A DNA stretch of 64,000 nt from Neolentinus lepideus HHB14362 ss-1 (taxonomy: Eukaryota; Basidiomycota; Agaricomycetes; Gloeophyllales; Gloeophyllaceae), in assembly GCA_001632425.1 (NCBI GenBank), contig KV425590.1, positions 186,001 to 250,000 of the forward strand, read 5' to 3'. Position 1 is the first letter of the stretch. Each line of letters begins with the position of its first letter. A program made the translations under genes and the position numbers. The notes beneath the pieces were generated by a model. That model searched no databases. It saw only the letters and a program-made list of their open reading frames with translations, and was not told the DNA's origin. Of the stretch, positions 10,565-22,191 are shown in pieces.

Positions 10565-12429
10565 GAGTCCTGAGGTATGAAGGATGAGTTGGTATGCTCA
10601 AAATGAGCAGGTTGCCGAATGATGTCCTTCATGGGAACTCGTGCCGAGTAATCGGTGTTTCAAAATATTTGTAGTGCTAATCACAAATTTGGATCTCAGA
10701 TTTATAGTCCGTTTGTAGTGATCACTACAAAGAGACTACAAACTCGTTTTGTAGTCCCTTTTTTCGATATTCTCTTCCTCACTGTCTTGGAGTCCCTCCT
10801 TTTCCTTCCTCCTTTTCAATATAAGCTTATGCTATATATATGCATTACTGGAAATATCCCTGTATTTTTTGGGTTTTTTTTGCTTTCGATGTACCTGAAA
10901 TGTTCTCTGAGGTTTTTCTTACCATGGGAATTTGACTTCAATGACCGTTTGTAGTGGGTGGTGTGGTAGTGCACCACATTGATTTGAAACACTGGCTTCT
11001 GATTGGATGGACTGTCTCTCCATCAGGAAAATGTCATCCAGGCTTAGCGGTCTTTCCTGGTCTTTTTTGGTCTTAGGATGACTTATCTAAGGAACATTAA
11101 ACCAAGTCCCTGTGCCTAAAGCACCAAAAGGTGGTGAAAGATCGCTGAAAGCCCACCTAAGATGCCTTTAAGTCCACTAAGGAAATTTAAGCCAAGTCCC
11201 TTTGGCTTGACATTTTCCTGATGTCGCATGGTTATGGAAGGATCTTTGTCAGATGTCAGGTCTCAGACCCTTGTTCCTGGTATGCTGATCAGATCTCGCA
11301 TCATTGTCACACCAGGGATTCAGATGAGCCATTCAGGAGGTCATCAATATTTTTTCCTTTTGGTTTTCCACAATCATCTGTATGTATATAGGGTTCTTAA
11401 TCCACCTTCTTGTACATTTGTTTGGGTGATTATTTGAATATGGTAACTGTTATGAGTCCTAAGTTGTCAGAAATTTCCATACCCCATCATAATCAAAAAT
11501 GGATTAAAATAAGATAAAAATAGAATTGAAAATCTATTTTGGATAATTTTTAAATTATAATGAAGTACAAAAGTTTCAGTAGTTATACTATAGGTGTGGA
11601 CATATAGATCTACAACTGAGTTTGAAATATAGTTCAGACTTTGAAGCTCATATACTTGATTTGGGTAGGACTCTCACACTTGTGGCACTTCAGCCACAGG
11701 TCATTTTCCAGCTTTTGCATGCCATTACTGAGCACGGGTCCTTCAGACTGGGGTAGGTAGATCTTGATTGTGTACTGGGACCATTGGAGTGTAAGATTCC
11801 AAGAATTGTGCTGAAAAATGTGTGATTTGATGCTTTTAACACTTCTTTCACAATGTATATGGCAATGAAATGTCTGGGTACCTTGACACAGAATACACAA
11901 CAGGTCATCGCACAGTGGGAATGGTCCCAGGTTAAGTGAGTTCAGTCTGCTTTATGGCACATTTTTTCAGGATCCAGTGCGGTAGCACCATGACAAAATT
12001 CGCAATTTTGGTACAATTACAGGTACAGGAACTACATTCCGAGTGGAGTATTCAGTGTATCAGAACTGATAAGAGCAGTGCAGGTGTGTGATCCCTGATC
12101 TTATCAAACAGGCTGATAATGTGACACATAGCACCACAAACCAGAGAGAAATCTATGGCTCCAAAGAGCGAAAAATCATTTTCTTGAGGGAGTTTTCGGT
12201 CATCTAAAGCCACTGGTAACTGCATAATAGATGACCATTGCTGCTAATTAATTTTGGGGCTTTTCTGAGGTGTATCTGCTGCAGATAGACCAGTCTCTCC
12301 CCCCCCTTCTCCCCTCCCTTCGATTTAATTATTTAATTAACTTTAATTTTGCGAAAGTCCACACCTATAGTATATAAGCCAAAGTTTCAGACAATTAATA
12401 TGAAAATGTAACAAGTGACCTCAGGACTC
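10565..12429. mobile_element. TIR-type repeat element, copy 3 (diverged)
   Basis: It starts GAGTCCTGAG after ttac, as copy 2 does, and ends CTCAGGACTC. Beyond the right end the flanking similarity continues (tgccatgca and tggccc blocks also follow copies 1 and 2), so the true border may lie slightly further out. The interior shares only the first few hundred bases with the other copies. It contains a MITE (11021) and a second gagtcct motif at 11453, and may be composite. No coding region was recognised. Confidence 0.55.
11021..11223. mobile_element. MITE with 16-base perfect TIRs, third long copy
   Basis: It has the same 203-base element and orientation as 7585-7787, with the same ends, flanked by TC on both sides. 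Differences from that copy are mainly CpG to TpG or CpA (for example accgaaaggtggcgaaag against accaaaaggtggtgaaag). Confidence 0.85.
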
Positions 12430-14055
12430 GTACCCATGCCATGCAGAGCAGTGGCCCTCTTGCCCAAGTCCAGTGTTCTCGGCAATAAAGGTATAGTGCA
12501 AAGTTCATACAGTGGCAATACCATGGCCAAATTACTTGCAGTTCAGATAACGCAGCTCAAACAGTCCAAATCGCTGACATATATGTTGCGGAGCGGAGTC
12601 TGACATTATTTTTGTCAAAATATCCTATCAGCATTTTGACTTCTGATGGTGGCATAGATACTGACAGGTACCACTGCCGGTGATAGGCCTCCAGTGTTGC
12701 TAGCCTCTGAAAACACGTTTTTGGCGTGTTTGACACAATGTGGAAAGCGCCGAGATCACCGACAAATCTCCGAGCGTTCACCGAGCCATGACTCAATACA
12801 TCGGCAATCCCCGAGGATGCGCACCTCCGGATACTGACGTTACCGTTGAGCAGAGGACACTTCGCCACGCCGTATGCCTGTCGGTGCTATACAGGGACTC
12901 AATTCAATGACTCAGGATACGCCGAGGCTGTCGAATGTTGCTTATGCACCCGGACGACAGAACCGATGGCATCGGCGACACTTACTCAACACCCTGCCCC
13001 TTCCATACGGTACGATGATCCTTGGAACCTCCGGAACTCAGCCTACTCTCTCCGTGGTGACGAATGGCAGCACTCGGTGCATCTATCAAGCGCCGACACA
13101 TGCTGAGTCACTCATATCGGCCTTCCTGATGCATACCAGCTGATCTTACCTTCCGTCTGACCTCGCAATAATGCGGCGCTCATTGATCGTTGTACGATAG
13201 GATGCCGTGGGCCCCTGTTTCAGTCCGGCACTGTCGCAACACTCGGTCAGCCCTCCTTATGAAGTTCGAGTTGATTATCATCAAGCACGAGTTGTCAAAA
13301 TGCACCGAGGCACCATACGGGCTCAAGATAGAAGGATCTTCCCTGGGGCGGTGGTTCCTGACCCGCCTAGAATGCTTCAGAATGAGAGCGGTATGCGGCG
13401 GACGATTGGCGAGCGGCTTGGGAGTTTAGCGAGACTCGGCGGCGTGTTTTTTTGGTTGTATTTTCTGATGGTAGATGCATGGAGCATCAGGCTGTCTCGG
13501 ACTTAGCGGTTTCTTAGACTTCGGGTCACTTAGTACTTTAGGCATCCTGTATATTCCTTTCCAGCAGCGAATTTTACCTCACAACTCACATCTCAAAGTC
13601 TTGTTGCGTCTGAATTGCATTCTAAGAAAACCTCGGCATGAGGTCTTGCGTTTACCTCTGCGTTTATCATCTCTATTGTGTTCTCCTTGCATCTTCTGCA
13701 CCGGTGTTCCATCTTATTGCATCATCGAAGTCCTCCGACGTGGGGGAACCTGTCAATCCATCATCCGATTATTGTCCGAGTCCCCGAAAAGGACAGCTGG
13801 TCTAGCCCAGCTCCGAGAACCCTCCGAGAAGCACTGAGTCGGCGCCGAGATGCGTACAGCAAGAGAGTTAGAGAGTTAGAAGAGTTGAAGAGCGTCCGGG
13901 TCTACTCACAAAGAGATATACGGTGCCATTTAGTGTTCTGTTTTGCCTTCCTCACCTCCCCCGAGCTTTACCCTTCTGCCCTTCGACTGCTGACACTATT
14001 AGACGGAGTTCCCTCCGCATTTTCTAGGTGTTTTTGGTGGTTGTTGTGTGTTGTA
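12430..14055. other. Unassigned stretch, probably mobile-element debris
   Basis: This is a GC-richer block between repeat copy 3 and the copia relic. Several medium open frames overlap on the plus strand (12846-13143, 13190-13506, 13475-14079), but none shows a domain I recognise and none can be joined into a clear gene. The right border at about 14055 is abrupt, because copia integrase coding begins there in mid-domain. That suggests an insertion or rearrangement replaced the 5' half of the retrotransposon. Confidence 0.4.
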
Positions 14056-17021
14056 GCCTATCAGTGCTTGATGGGATGACACCATATGAGGCTCTCATGG
14101 GCAAGAAGCCAGACCTACGAGGCCTGCATGCCTGGGGTTCCCTTGTGTGGGTATGCTGCGAGCATCGAGAGTCCAAGTTTGTGGCGAGAGCCCATGCAGG
14201 ATGGCTGGTGGGCATTTCGGACAAGTCTAAGGGTTACCGGGTGTATTGGCCTGACAGCCGGTCAGTTACGGTTGAGTGAAATGTCTATTTTGATGATGTT
14301 ATGGTGTCTGAAGGACATTCCAAGGGGGAGAGAGCTGAATATTTCGATGTTCTTAGCAGAACGCCTTCAGCACCCAAAGAAACACTCACTGATACCCAAC
14401 CAAACCTGCCATCTAGCTCAAATGAGATGCCCAAAGATTCTGACTCTGAATCAGCTCCAGATCTGATGTTACGACTGAGCTAGAATTCTTAGAGTCAAGT
14501 AGGAGTATTTAATTAATGATATCGCAAGAGGGGAATTTCCTAAGTGATAACTCCAGCCGCAACTTGAATAAGTTCAGAACCATAGATACCCTATAATAAA
14601 CTAAGTCGTGCTTGATATAATCGGCTTTCGCTACAATAAATATCAAGCTACAGGTCCTAGCTAAACTGCTATAGGAAGAGGAGTTAAATCCTTAGAGGGG
14701 GGATGTTCCCAAGTATATTAGTGTGCAAGAGTGATTGATTTCTGGATGCTTCAGCGTCGTTCTTATATACATTTGCGAGTTACTTTGGTCAGAAGCCTGA
14801 GAGTAACTTACAGGTCTTTCTCAAGATATCTACTTAATTCTACAGGTTTCTAATATATTCTATGAGCTACTCTGTTCTTCATTCATTGTCCTTGAATGTT
14901 CTTTCAGTCACAAGTGGCTACTCAGATATACCCGACTCACATGGGAAAGCATCTAAATAAGGCTAACTACTGTGGCACATGACTCGACTCAAGTTCTCAA
15001 GTCTTTGTAGTTAGTAAATACCGAGTTAACTAAGACTTGTTGACTCCGATCTCCTCTGTAGAATATACTAGCCAGACTTAGCAGATTAAGTCCTGATAGT
15101 CCATGAGGTAGCGTATATTCGGGCTAATTAGAGAATCTAGAAATATGTAGTTAATTCATAACTACACTATAACATCTGACTCCAGCTTTTGCCCATAAGC
15201 CACATACAAAATGCCCTGCACCCGAGCCTGTCCAGCATCCACAGCACGAATGTAAACCATCACGATATGCGCGTGATTTGATTTCTGGACAGGGTACTAC
15301 TTCTGCGAAGCCCAGCGATCCTTTGATTCCAGTCGGTTTGCAAGTTCCCAAGCATTCTGTGACTGTCAAGGAGGTTCCAGATGAGGGCGATGAAGCAGGG
15401 GGAGTGGAATATGCACTAGTCGCTGAGACAAGCGAGGTCGAAGCACTAGATCCCCATGATCTTCAAGAGGCTGAGAGACGACCAGATTGGACCTTGTGGG
15501 AGGATGCCATTTATGAGGAATTAGACACCTTGAATAAGGCGGAGACTTGGTCGCTGGTGACACCACCTGAGGATGTGAACATTATTGGTTCAAAGTGGGT
15601 ATTTTGCACCAAGAAAGACGTGAAGGGGAGTGTCGTTCACCACAAAGCTAGACTTGTTGCTCAAGGTTTTAGCCAAGTTCCAGGCATTGACTATTTTGAC
15701 ACTTTTGCGCCAGTCGCAAAGCTCGCGTCAATTCGTACTGTCCTTGCATTAGCTGCTGGGAATGACTGGGAGTTGCACCAAGTCGACATCAAAGGTGCTT
15801 ACCTAAATGGTGAGCTGACCGACGCTGAAGTTCTCTACATGCATCAACCACCCAGCTACCCTGTACCAAACTCTGGAAACAAGGTCTTATGACTTCACAA
15901 GATGATCTATGGCTTGAAGCAATCAGGCCAGCGGTGGTATCAAAAGCTCACTTCAATTTTCATCAATAAACTCGGTTTCATGTGCTCACTGGTGGATCAG
16001 GCAGTTTTCTATCGACGAGATGACAACAGCTTGATTATAGTGGTAGTGCATGTCGATGACTGCACGATTGCAGCTACAACTCTTGTACTCGTTGATGAGT
16101 TTAAGGCAGGGCTGCATGAACATGTTGAGGTTACAGATCTAGGTGAGCTGCACTGGCTTCTTGGAATCGAAGTGCAGCGTGATCGGGAACAGCATACCAT
16201 TTGGCTGTGTCAGCACTTGTATATCAACTCCATTATCCGCCGTTTTCACTTTGAAGAGTTGAAACCTGTCTCGATGCCTATGGATCCCCAGCTACGTCTT
16301 TCATCAGCTCAGGCTCCCTCGACTGCTCAGGAATTTGCTGCAATGCGGGATGTGCCATATCGCGAAGCTATTGGCTCCCTCATGTACACCTCTCTCGGCA
16401 CTCATCCTGATATCTCATTTGCTGTGACCACTCTCTCTCGGTTCTCTGTCAACCCTGGTCCTGCCCATTGGGAAGCTGTCAAGTGTGTTTTCAGGTATCT
16501 GAAGGGAACGAGGGATTCATGGCTGTCATACGGGGGAGTGAAGAGGGAATTGGTTGGATATGCAGATGCAGATGGTAGCATGGCAGAGGATCACCACGTG
16601 ATGTCAGGGTATGCCTTTCTCATCAATGGCGGTGCTGTCTCATGGAGTTTGAAGAGGCAGGAGATTATTTCTTTGTCGACAATGGAGAGTGAGTATGTGG
16701 CTGCAGCCCATGCTGCCAAAGAGGTGCTATGGCTTCATTCCCTCATTGGGGAGTTGCTCACTCCTTTAGGTGGTCTGATGACACTATTCTCGGACAACCA
16801 GTCAGCAATTGCACTTACCGAAAATCATCAATATCACACTCGTTCAAAACATATTGACATTCGCTTTCATTTTATTCGTTGGATTGTGGAGGAAGGCAAG
16901 CTTCGACTTGTGTATTTCCCAACTGCTGATATGGTGGCCGATACCTTGACCAAGGCTCTTCTGTCGCCTAAAGTCAAGCATTTTGCGGCGGAGCTTGGAC
17001 TCCAAACTGTTTGAGGGGGAG
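14056..17021 (+). mobile_element. Ty1/copia retrotransposon relic (integrase end, RT, RNase H)
   Basis: The part at 14065-14460 is the C-terminal integrase region (TPYEALMGKKPD, HAWGSLVWV, KSKGYRVYWPDS). Positions 15175-17014 encode the spacer, reverse transcriptase (WVFCTKKD, ARLVAQGFSQVPGIDYFDTF, VDIKGAYLNG, MIYGLKQSGQRWYQ, the catalytic HVDD) and RNase H (SLSTMESEYVAAAHAAKE). Gag, protease and the integrase core are missing. The frame is broken by two TGA codons, at 14277 and 15890. Both sit where relatives normally have Arg, consistent with CGA to TGA change. A solo LTR interrupts the element at 14467-15174. The polypurine tract (gaggggga) is at about 17013-17020. The element is inactive. 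Confidence 0.9.
14467..15174. mobile_element. Solo LTR, 708 bases, inserted in the copia relic
   Basis: The element begins TGTTACG and ends TATAACA (outer TGTTA/TAACA inverted). It is flanked on both sides by TCTGA (14462-14466 and 15175-15179), a 5-base target duplication typical of LTR retrotransposons. Without the insert and one TCTGA, the copia reading frame continues in phase from APDL into the Pro-rich spacer before reverse transcriptase. It carries no internal coding region, so it is a solo LTR left after recombination, or a very short non-autonomous element. Confidence 0.9.
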
Positions 17022-17460
17022 TGTTGGAATAGCAAACCGTACAGATTCCGGACAGTGTTTCTATTATTTCCTTTTATGGTGTATGTCTTTCTTGACCTTT
17101 GTTTGTGCCTGGTTGCGACTGTCAGTCTGTCACTCATTATTTGACATCTCAAGATAAGCAATAGTCATTTGATAGGCTTTTCCTATCTTTTCTAGAATTT
17201 ATTTGCATACCTTGCAACAGCTGTAGAGATACAAGTACTGCGTCTCCCTGTAGCTAGACCCCATCTTTGCAACTGTCCTACAGACGTGCTAAGTGGGGTG
17301 AGTTCGTGTTTGTATACCCATTTTCATTCATGGACTTACGGTTACCTGTAGAATACTTGTCTGTTTCGTTAACAGGTAATCATAAATCTTTGCAACCATC
17401 CTACAAACGTGCTAAGTGGGAATGCTTGTCTGTTTCGTTAACAGACAGCACGTCTTCGTA
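17022..17460. repeat. Copia 3' LTR start and internal direct repeats
   Basis: Directly after the polypurine tract the sequence reads TGTTGGAATAGC, a typical copia LTR start. The right end is unclear; ends in AACA at about 17381 or 17446 are candidates. Within it, two blocks are repeated about 70-125 bases apart: one containing cctacaNacgtgctaagtggg (17278 and 17400) and one containing cttgtctgtttcgttaacag (17358 and 17427). No matching 5' LTR is visible in the window. Confidence 0.6.
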
Positions 17461-19476
17461 AAGGTCATATTTCTTTAGTGAGTCGCCGGCAAGAGCGCAT
17501 CTGATGCTCAAAATATGAACTGCCTCAAATGACAGAATAGGGCATGTGATTGAAATCATTGAATACGAGATGTCGACCCTAACCTTGTGCAAATACGAAC
17601 ATCCCATTTGGACTAGTACTAAGTCTTATTCCCCGACTCCCACGGTCGATGTTGTACATGCATGTATGTCTAGCTACGTCACACAGTGTATTCGCGCGAG
17701 TGCCTCGTGTGAAAAACCCACCTATTTAAGCACACTACGCAGTCATCCCGACTACTCGGGCCTCGTCGTCGTCGTGCTTTTGTTCGCTGTATCGTCGTCC
17801 AGGTACGCCTCTCGCAAGTATCTAATGGCGACAACGGATCTTTGCGTGTCGAAACTGATGTCTATCGTAGTACTTGCTCTGTCCAACGCCGATAGTCAAC
17901 TGGAGGTCTCCTGATAAATAAATATTCTTGTAAGAAATTTCATCCTCGTATTTACTATACACTGTATAATAGCTATGAAAAGCTACGCGTTCATTGCTAG
18001 TACCAGGCAATATCTGACTCGTATGGAGTCGGAAGACACGCTAGATCAGGCCTAATCCGTACCATCCCTGCACTGGCGACCGCCTTTCGTAGCGCGCTTG
18101 AAGCAGAACCTTTCTAATTCTGTGCCAGCTGGGGACGGTCACGAGCCCCTCCCAAATACCCCAAAGTTGAAATGAACCATATACAACCAGGAGTCTGCAT
18201 TTTATCGGAAGGGCACGACTGGTGAGCTCCACTCCAGTCAATGCCAAGCGTGTGTATTGTAATGGTTTTACGGGCTCCTATAATGTATATATTCTCTGTC
18301 AAAAGTCTACTGCACTCAGGCTGTGTTTCACTTGAGTGAGTTGTAGATGAGTCCCTTGGGTCGGTCAGAGTTTTACTGAACCAGCCCCGTCAGATTATGA
18401 CTTGTATGAGTCGACTCTGACGGAGAGCTATTAATCGCTTAAGCACTTGCGAGGCAGCGACGAGGCTAGTGGCGAGACCTAGTGGCGAGACACTTAAGCA
18501 CCAGCGTGACTTATTGCAGGGATTCAGCAAGCAAAGACAATGGTAGCTTGGATGGCAAGGGGTCGGCAGTCGCGGTTTCTTACAGGTAAAGTCTACACCC
18601 CTGCATATGCTGAAAATATACTCAGATTAATTCATCATGGCCATATATCTGCTGTGCAGACAATCGGACTCGGAACATGTGAGCTCTTAAGATCTCTCGC
18701 CCTTGGTAATCGTACAGAACGTCGAGGTAGGGTCAAATATTTCAAAAAACAACTCTCATATTAGCTATATTAAGGACACAACATGCATGACCATCAAATA
18801 ACCATCGTATTAAAGTTCCCCGCCCTTTCTCCCGTGCCCATGGCTGCTGCGCGCGTATTTATCCTTCTTAGGCTGTCTGCGAGGTGATGGTACTCCCATT
18901 CGATACCCGGACTGCCCTTACACCGTGAACACACCGAGTCCAGCTACATGACAGCTGTTTCCACAAACCAGACGCATTTTGACTTTGCACTCGTGAAGCA
19001 CCCACCACTTTGGGCAACTCAAAGCAGCAGACAGCGCCGCCCAACGCTACAATAGAGTACCACTCGGCGACGGGCGCTAAAACTTTCGAAGATGCATTCT
19101 ACTTCTCAACCCACCACCTCTCCCTTTCCAGAGCATGCGATTTGTCCGACTTGGTTACAAGAGAAGCCTGGACTGCGTCTCATTGCAAACAGCTGAAATT
19201 GGTCGCATCTGTGCGACCCTTCAACCACTTCAGATCATGTGGCGTTCCATCCACTTCATACTGATGTCGCATAATCTGATCCGGTCGCTCCTGTTCAAGT
19301 TGTACCTTGGCCCAATTGGGACTCTCTGACAATACCTTTTATCCCATTGTAGGGTTTGCGCACGAGAGCATCCAATCCATACTTAAGGCCATTGATGAGG
19401 CCCACAGAAGTCGACAATCGCCCACACTCGCGCACCTCACATTTGCGTCAGCATCTACATCTCCAAGCACTTCGAC
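17461..19476. other. No gene seen; small tandem duplication
   Basis: This is two kb between the copia relic and the P450 pseudogene. Short open frames exist but lack recognisable content. A 13-base tandem duplication (tagtggcgagacc, then tagtggcgagac) lies near 18468, flanked by cttaagcac on both sides. A TATA-like box (ctatttaag) sits near 17725 without an evident gene. The part next to 19477 may hold the old P450 promoter. Confidence 0.4.
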
Positions 19477-21515
19477 ATGTCAACAGTCACAAGCTTCATT
19501 GTGAACTGGACACAACTTATCAAAGCATCGAAGCCCGACAGACTTGCCATCATCTTGCTCAGCCTTATTGCTGCCCACTACATCGCCTTGTACTTACGGC
19601 AGAAGGCACGCCGCTATGCACCTGGACCTACTCCGTGGCCCATTATCGGGAACTACATCCCCACGGAGAAGTCGTGGCTCTTCTTCCACGATGTTTGCAA
19701 AACATACGGTGCGCAGTCTCCGTAGTGATTGGTAGTAGCATGTTGTGACCAGTTTGTCTTTGATAGGCCCCATTGTTCGGCTATCCCTTGCTGGCAGTGA
19801 GATGCTTATCTTGGACGAGCTCGAAGACATCGAAGAACTGGTAAGAATATTTTCTCCGTGATTTAAGTGTGCCAGAATCATTCATTATTCTTTCAGCTTT
19901 GCAAACGCTCAAGTAATTACTCGTCGCAAAGGCAGTTAACCTACGCCAGCAAGTATCGCTCTGTCGAGAGGGTTAGACAGTACTATTATACTTCCAGTTC
20001 GTCAGCTAAGATTCAATTTGCTGTAGCGCCTCGTTTTACTCCCCTATAGGCCGCTCTTGAAGAAACAGCAGGCAGCTGCCTTCCAAGTGCTCAACGCACG
20101 CGCTGTTGACGGATACGAAGGCATCCAGGAGCGCAGCTCCATAAAGCTCACCACTGACATTCTCAAGCAGCCGACCAAAGCGTACATCAGCATCAAATGG
20201 TACACCGCAGAGACGCTCCAGACGCTTGTGTACGCGAAGCGCTTCAGCGAGGACGGTAATGACCTGAGAACCCTGCTGCATATTCTCAAGACGTTCGCCC
20301 AGGATATGCACCCTACGAGGCATCTGGTGGATGTTTATCCTATTTTGGATAAATTGCCGGACGCACTGGCGCCTTGGAGGGGTGAGGCGAAGGAGAAGCA
20401 TGAAAATGAATTCACCGTAGGTATCTTCACTGTTTCATGTTGAAATGCACATGACGATGTCGGACCACAGTTTTACAGCCGCCTTTTGAGGGAAGTCAAG
20501 CAGCGCATGGACAACGGCGATAACCTCTAATGCTTCGCTGCTCGTCTCTGGGAAGATGTCGAGAAGAACGGCCTCGATGAAACTTCCATGGCCTATCGTA
20601 AGCACATCCCTCCTCCTGTCCCCCACATCTCCATACCTAAACTTCTGTGTTTTCCTCTTCCCCTACAGTCGCCGGCACCGCATTTGACAGAGAACACAGC
20701 CGGTAGCATCCTCTGGGCACTCGTCGCGATGCTGAATTACCCGGAGACGATGAAGAAGGCTCAAGCGGAGATCGACCACGTCCTCGGCCGGGACTCGAAC
20801 ATGCCCCCGTCGTTCAGGCACTTTCAGGACCTGCCGTATTGCACAGCCTTTGTTAAGGAGGTACTCCGGTGAGCTCTCTACATCTTCACCCATCTAAGGA
20901 AGTGAACGCTAATACCAGATTGTTCAGCTGGAGCCCCGTAGCACCGATCTCGGCCCCTCACCAGAGTCTCCAGGACGACGTCTACAAAGGCTACTTCATC
21001 CCGGCCGGCACGACCGTTATCCCGAACATCTGGGCGATTCACCACAATGAGAAACGCTACCCGGACCCTTTCAAGTTCAAACCGGAGAGGTACATGCCCA
21101 AGAACGGCGAGAAGCTGACTACCGAATCGTTGAATGAGGGCCATTGTGGGTTCGGTTTCGGGAGACGGTAAGCATACTTGATCTTGTTCATGCCATGAAG
21201 ATTAGGTTGTGGCTAATGAGAGGGTGTAGTGTCTGCCCAGGTCAATACCTGGCGTCGAAGTCGGTTTGGATGGGTGTTGTGTCGCTGTTGTGGGGATTCG
21301 ATATTTTGCCTCCGACGGGAGCAAGTGGCAAGCCAGTCTTGCCTGATCCGTCTGCGGTTCGCAGCGGCTTGACTGCGTAAGTGTCTCATATGCTATCTTC
21401 GAGCCACGGACTGAAGACTATTTGTTTCTTCAGCGAGCCCGGCACTTTCGACGTCGTTATGAAACCCCGTCGCATCATTGATGTCGATGCCTTGACTCAG
21501 GCCTGGGCTAACTGA
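19477..21515 (+). pseudogene. Cytochrome P450, disrupted
   Basis: This is a multi-exon microsomal P450. It has an N-terminal membrane anchor (about residues 22-40), the proline-rich hinge APGPTPWPIIGNY, VRLSLAG, KRSSNYSS, then an exon starting RLVLLPY (about 20030), LLHILKTFAQDMHPT, the K-helix KEVLR (20870), KPERYMP and the heme loop FGFGRR/VCPGQ split by an intron at 21170. The stop is TGA at 21513. Two lesions are visible. There is an in-frame TAA at 20528, between NGDNL and CFAARLWE. In the exon starting at about 20670 the I-helix oxygen-binding motif is gone: after GTAFD only seven bases precede the TAGS codons, which also shifts the frame. The heme-binding Cys is intact, so the decay looks recent. 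Assembly error could explain one lesion but hardly both. The P450 family was not determined. Confidence 0.8.
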
Positions 21516-22191
21516 TCAGACCAATTGAAAAGTCTTGTTGCATGTGCGCGCTCATCGAGGTTGATGCATATGTATAGACGACGTGGTAAAAAAGAAAGGA
21601 AACAACGCGAACTCTAATTGAGAGAAATCGTGCTTGCAAGGCACGTACATCATTTGCAATCATTGACTTTGCGATGCGAGCACCTTTGAATGCATCCGCG
21701 AGAAGCCACTACACTCAAAGACTTCAATTAAATCCATACTTTGAACTTGGTTCTTCCTCCCAGTTTGAAGCCGATGGATATCACGGGCGAAGTGATGTGC
21801 CACTCCTCTACATGTGCCTTCTTAATCACATCTTGATCACGTCTATCGTTGCTGCCATCGTATCTTCAACATTTCGATATGCCGAGCCCTTTTTGCACCT
21901 TGAACTGTTCATAAAGCTTTGTGGCGACAAGCGCACCCTGGAAAAAATGATGAGACATCATATCGATGCACTCGCACCGGGCTTGTGGTTTCGCAGGGTC
22001 GGAATACACGATTTTACTTTTACATTGCTTCTTACATCCAGCTTGTCAGCCTTGAAGGAGACAACCAGAGTCAACTCCTGTGAGTCCATACTTCGCCTGC
22101 CGCGGAGAATTCGGAGATGCCTTATCGTACAAGGTACATGATACACATATCGTTGCTTCTTCTGTTCGCTGCATTCTCCAATCTTCTGGAT
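21516..22191. other. No supported gene; one 155-codon open frame
   Basis: An open frame at 21674-22141 on the plus strand (starting MRAPLNASARS) has hydrophobic patches but no recognised domain, no TATA box and no splice support. It runs convergently against the KPWE gene. I treat it as probably non-coding. Confidence 0.35.

Noticed and set aside
20588..20872. P450 mid-part read as an intact exon starting in the ACAG-SPAPHLTENTAGS frame
   Set aside because: This frame loses the conserved VAGTAFD block and the I-helix motif; the upstream frame carries VAGTAFD, so a frame-shifting deletion is the better explanation.
21674..22141. 155-codon open frame as a gene
   Set aside because: It has no recognised domain, no promoter element and no splice support, and it lies in the convergent 3' space between two genes.
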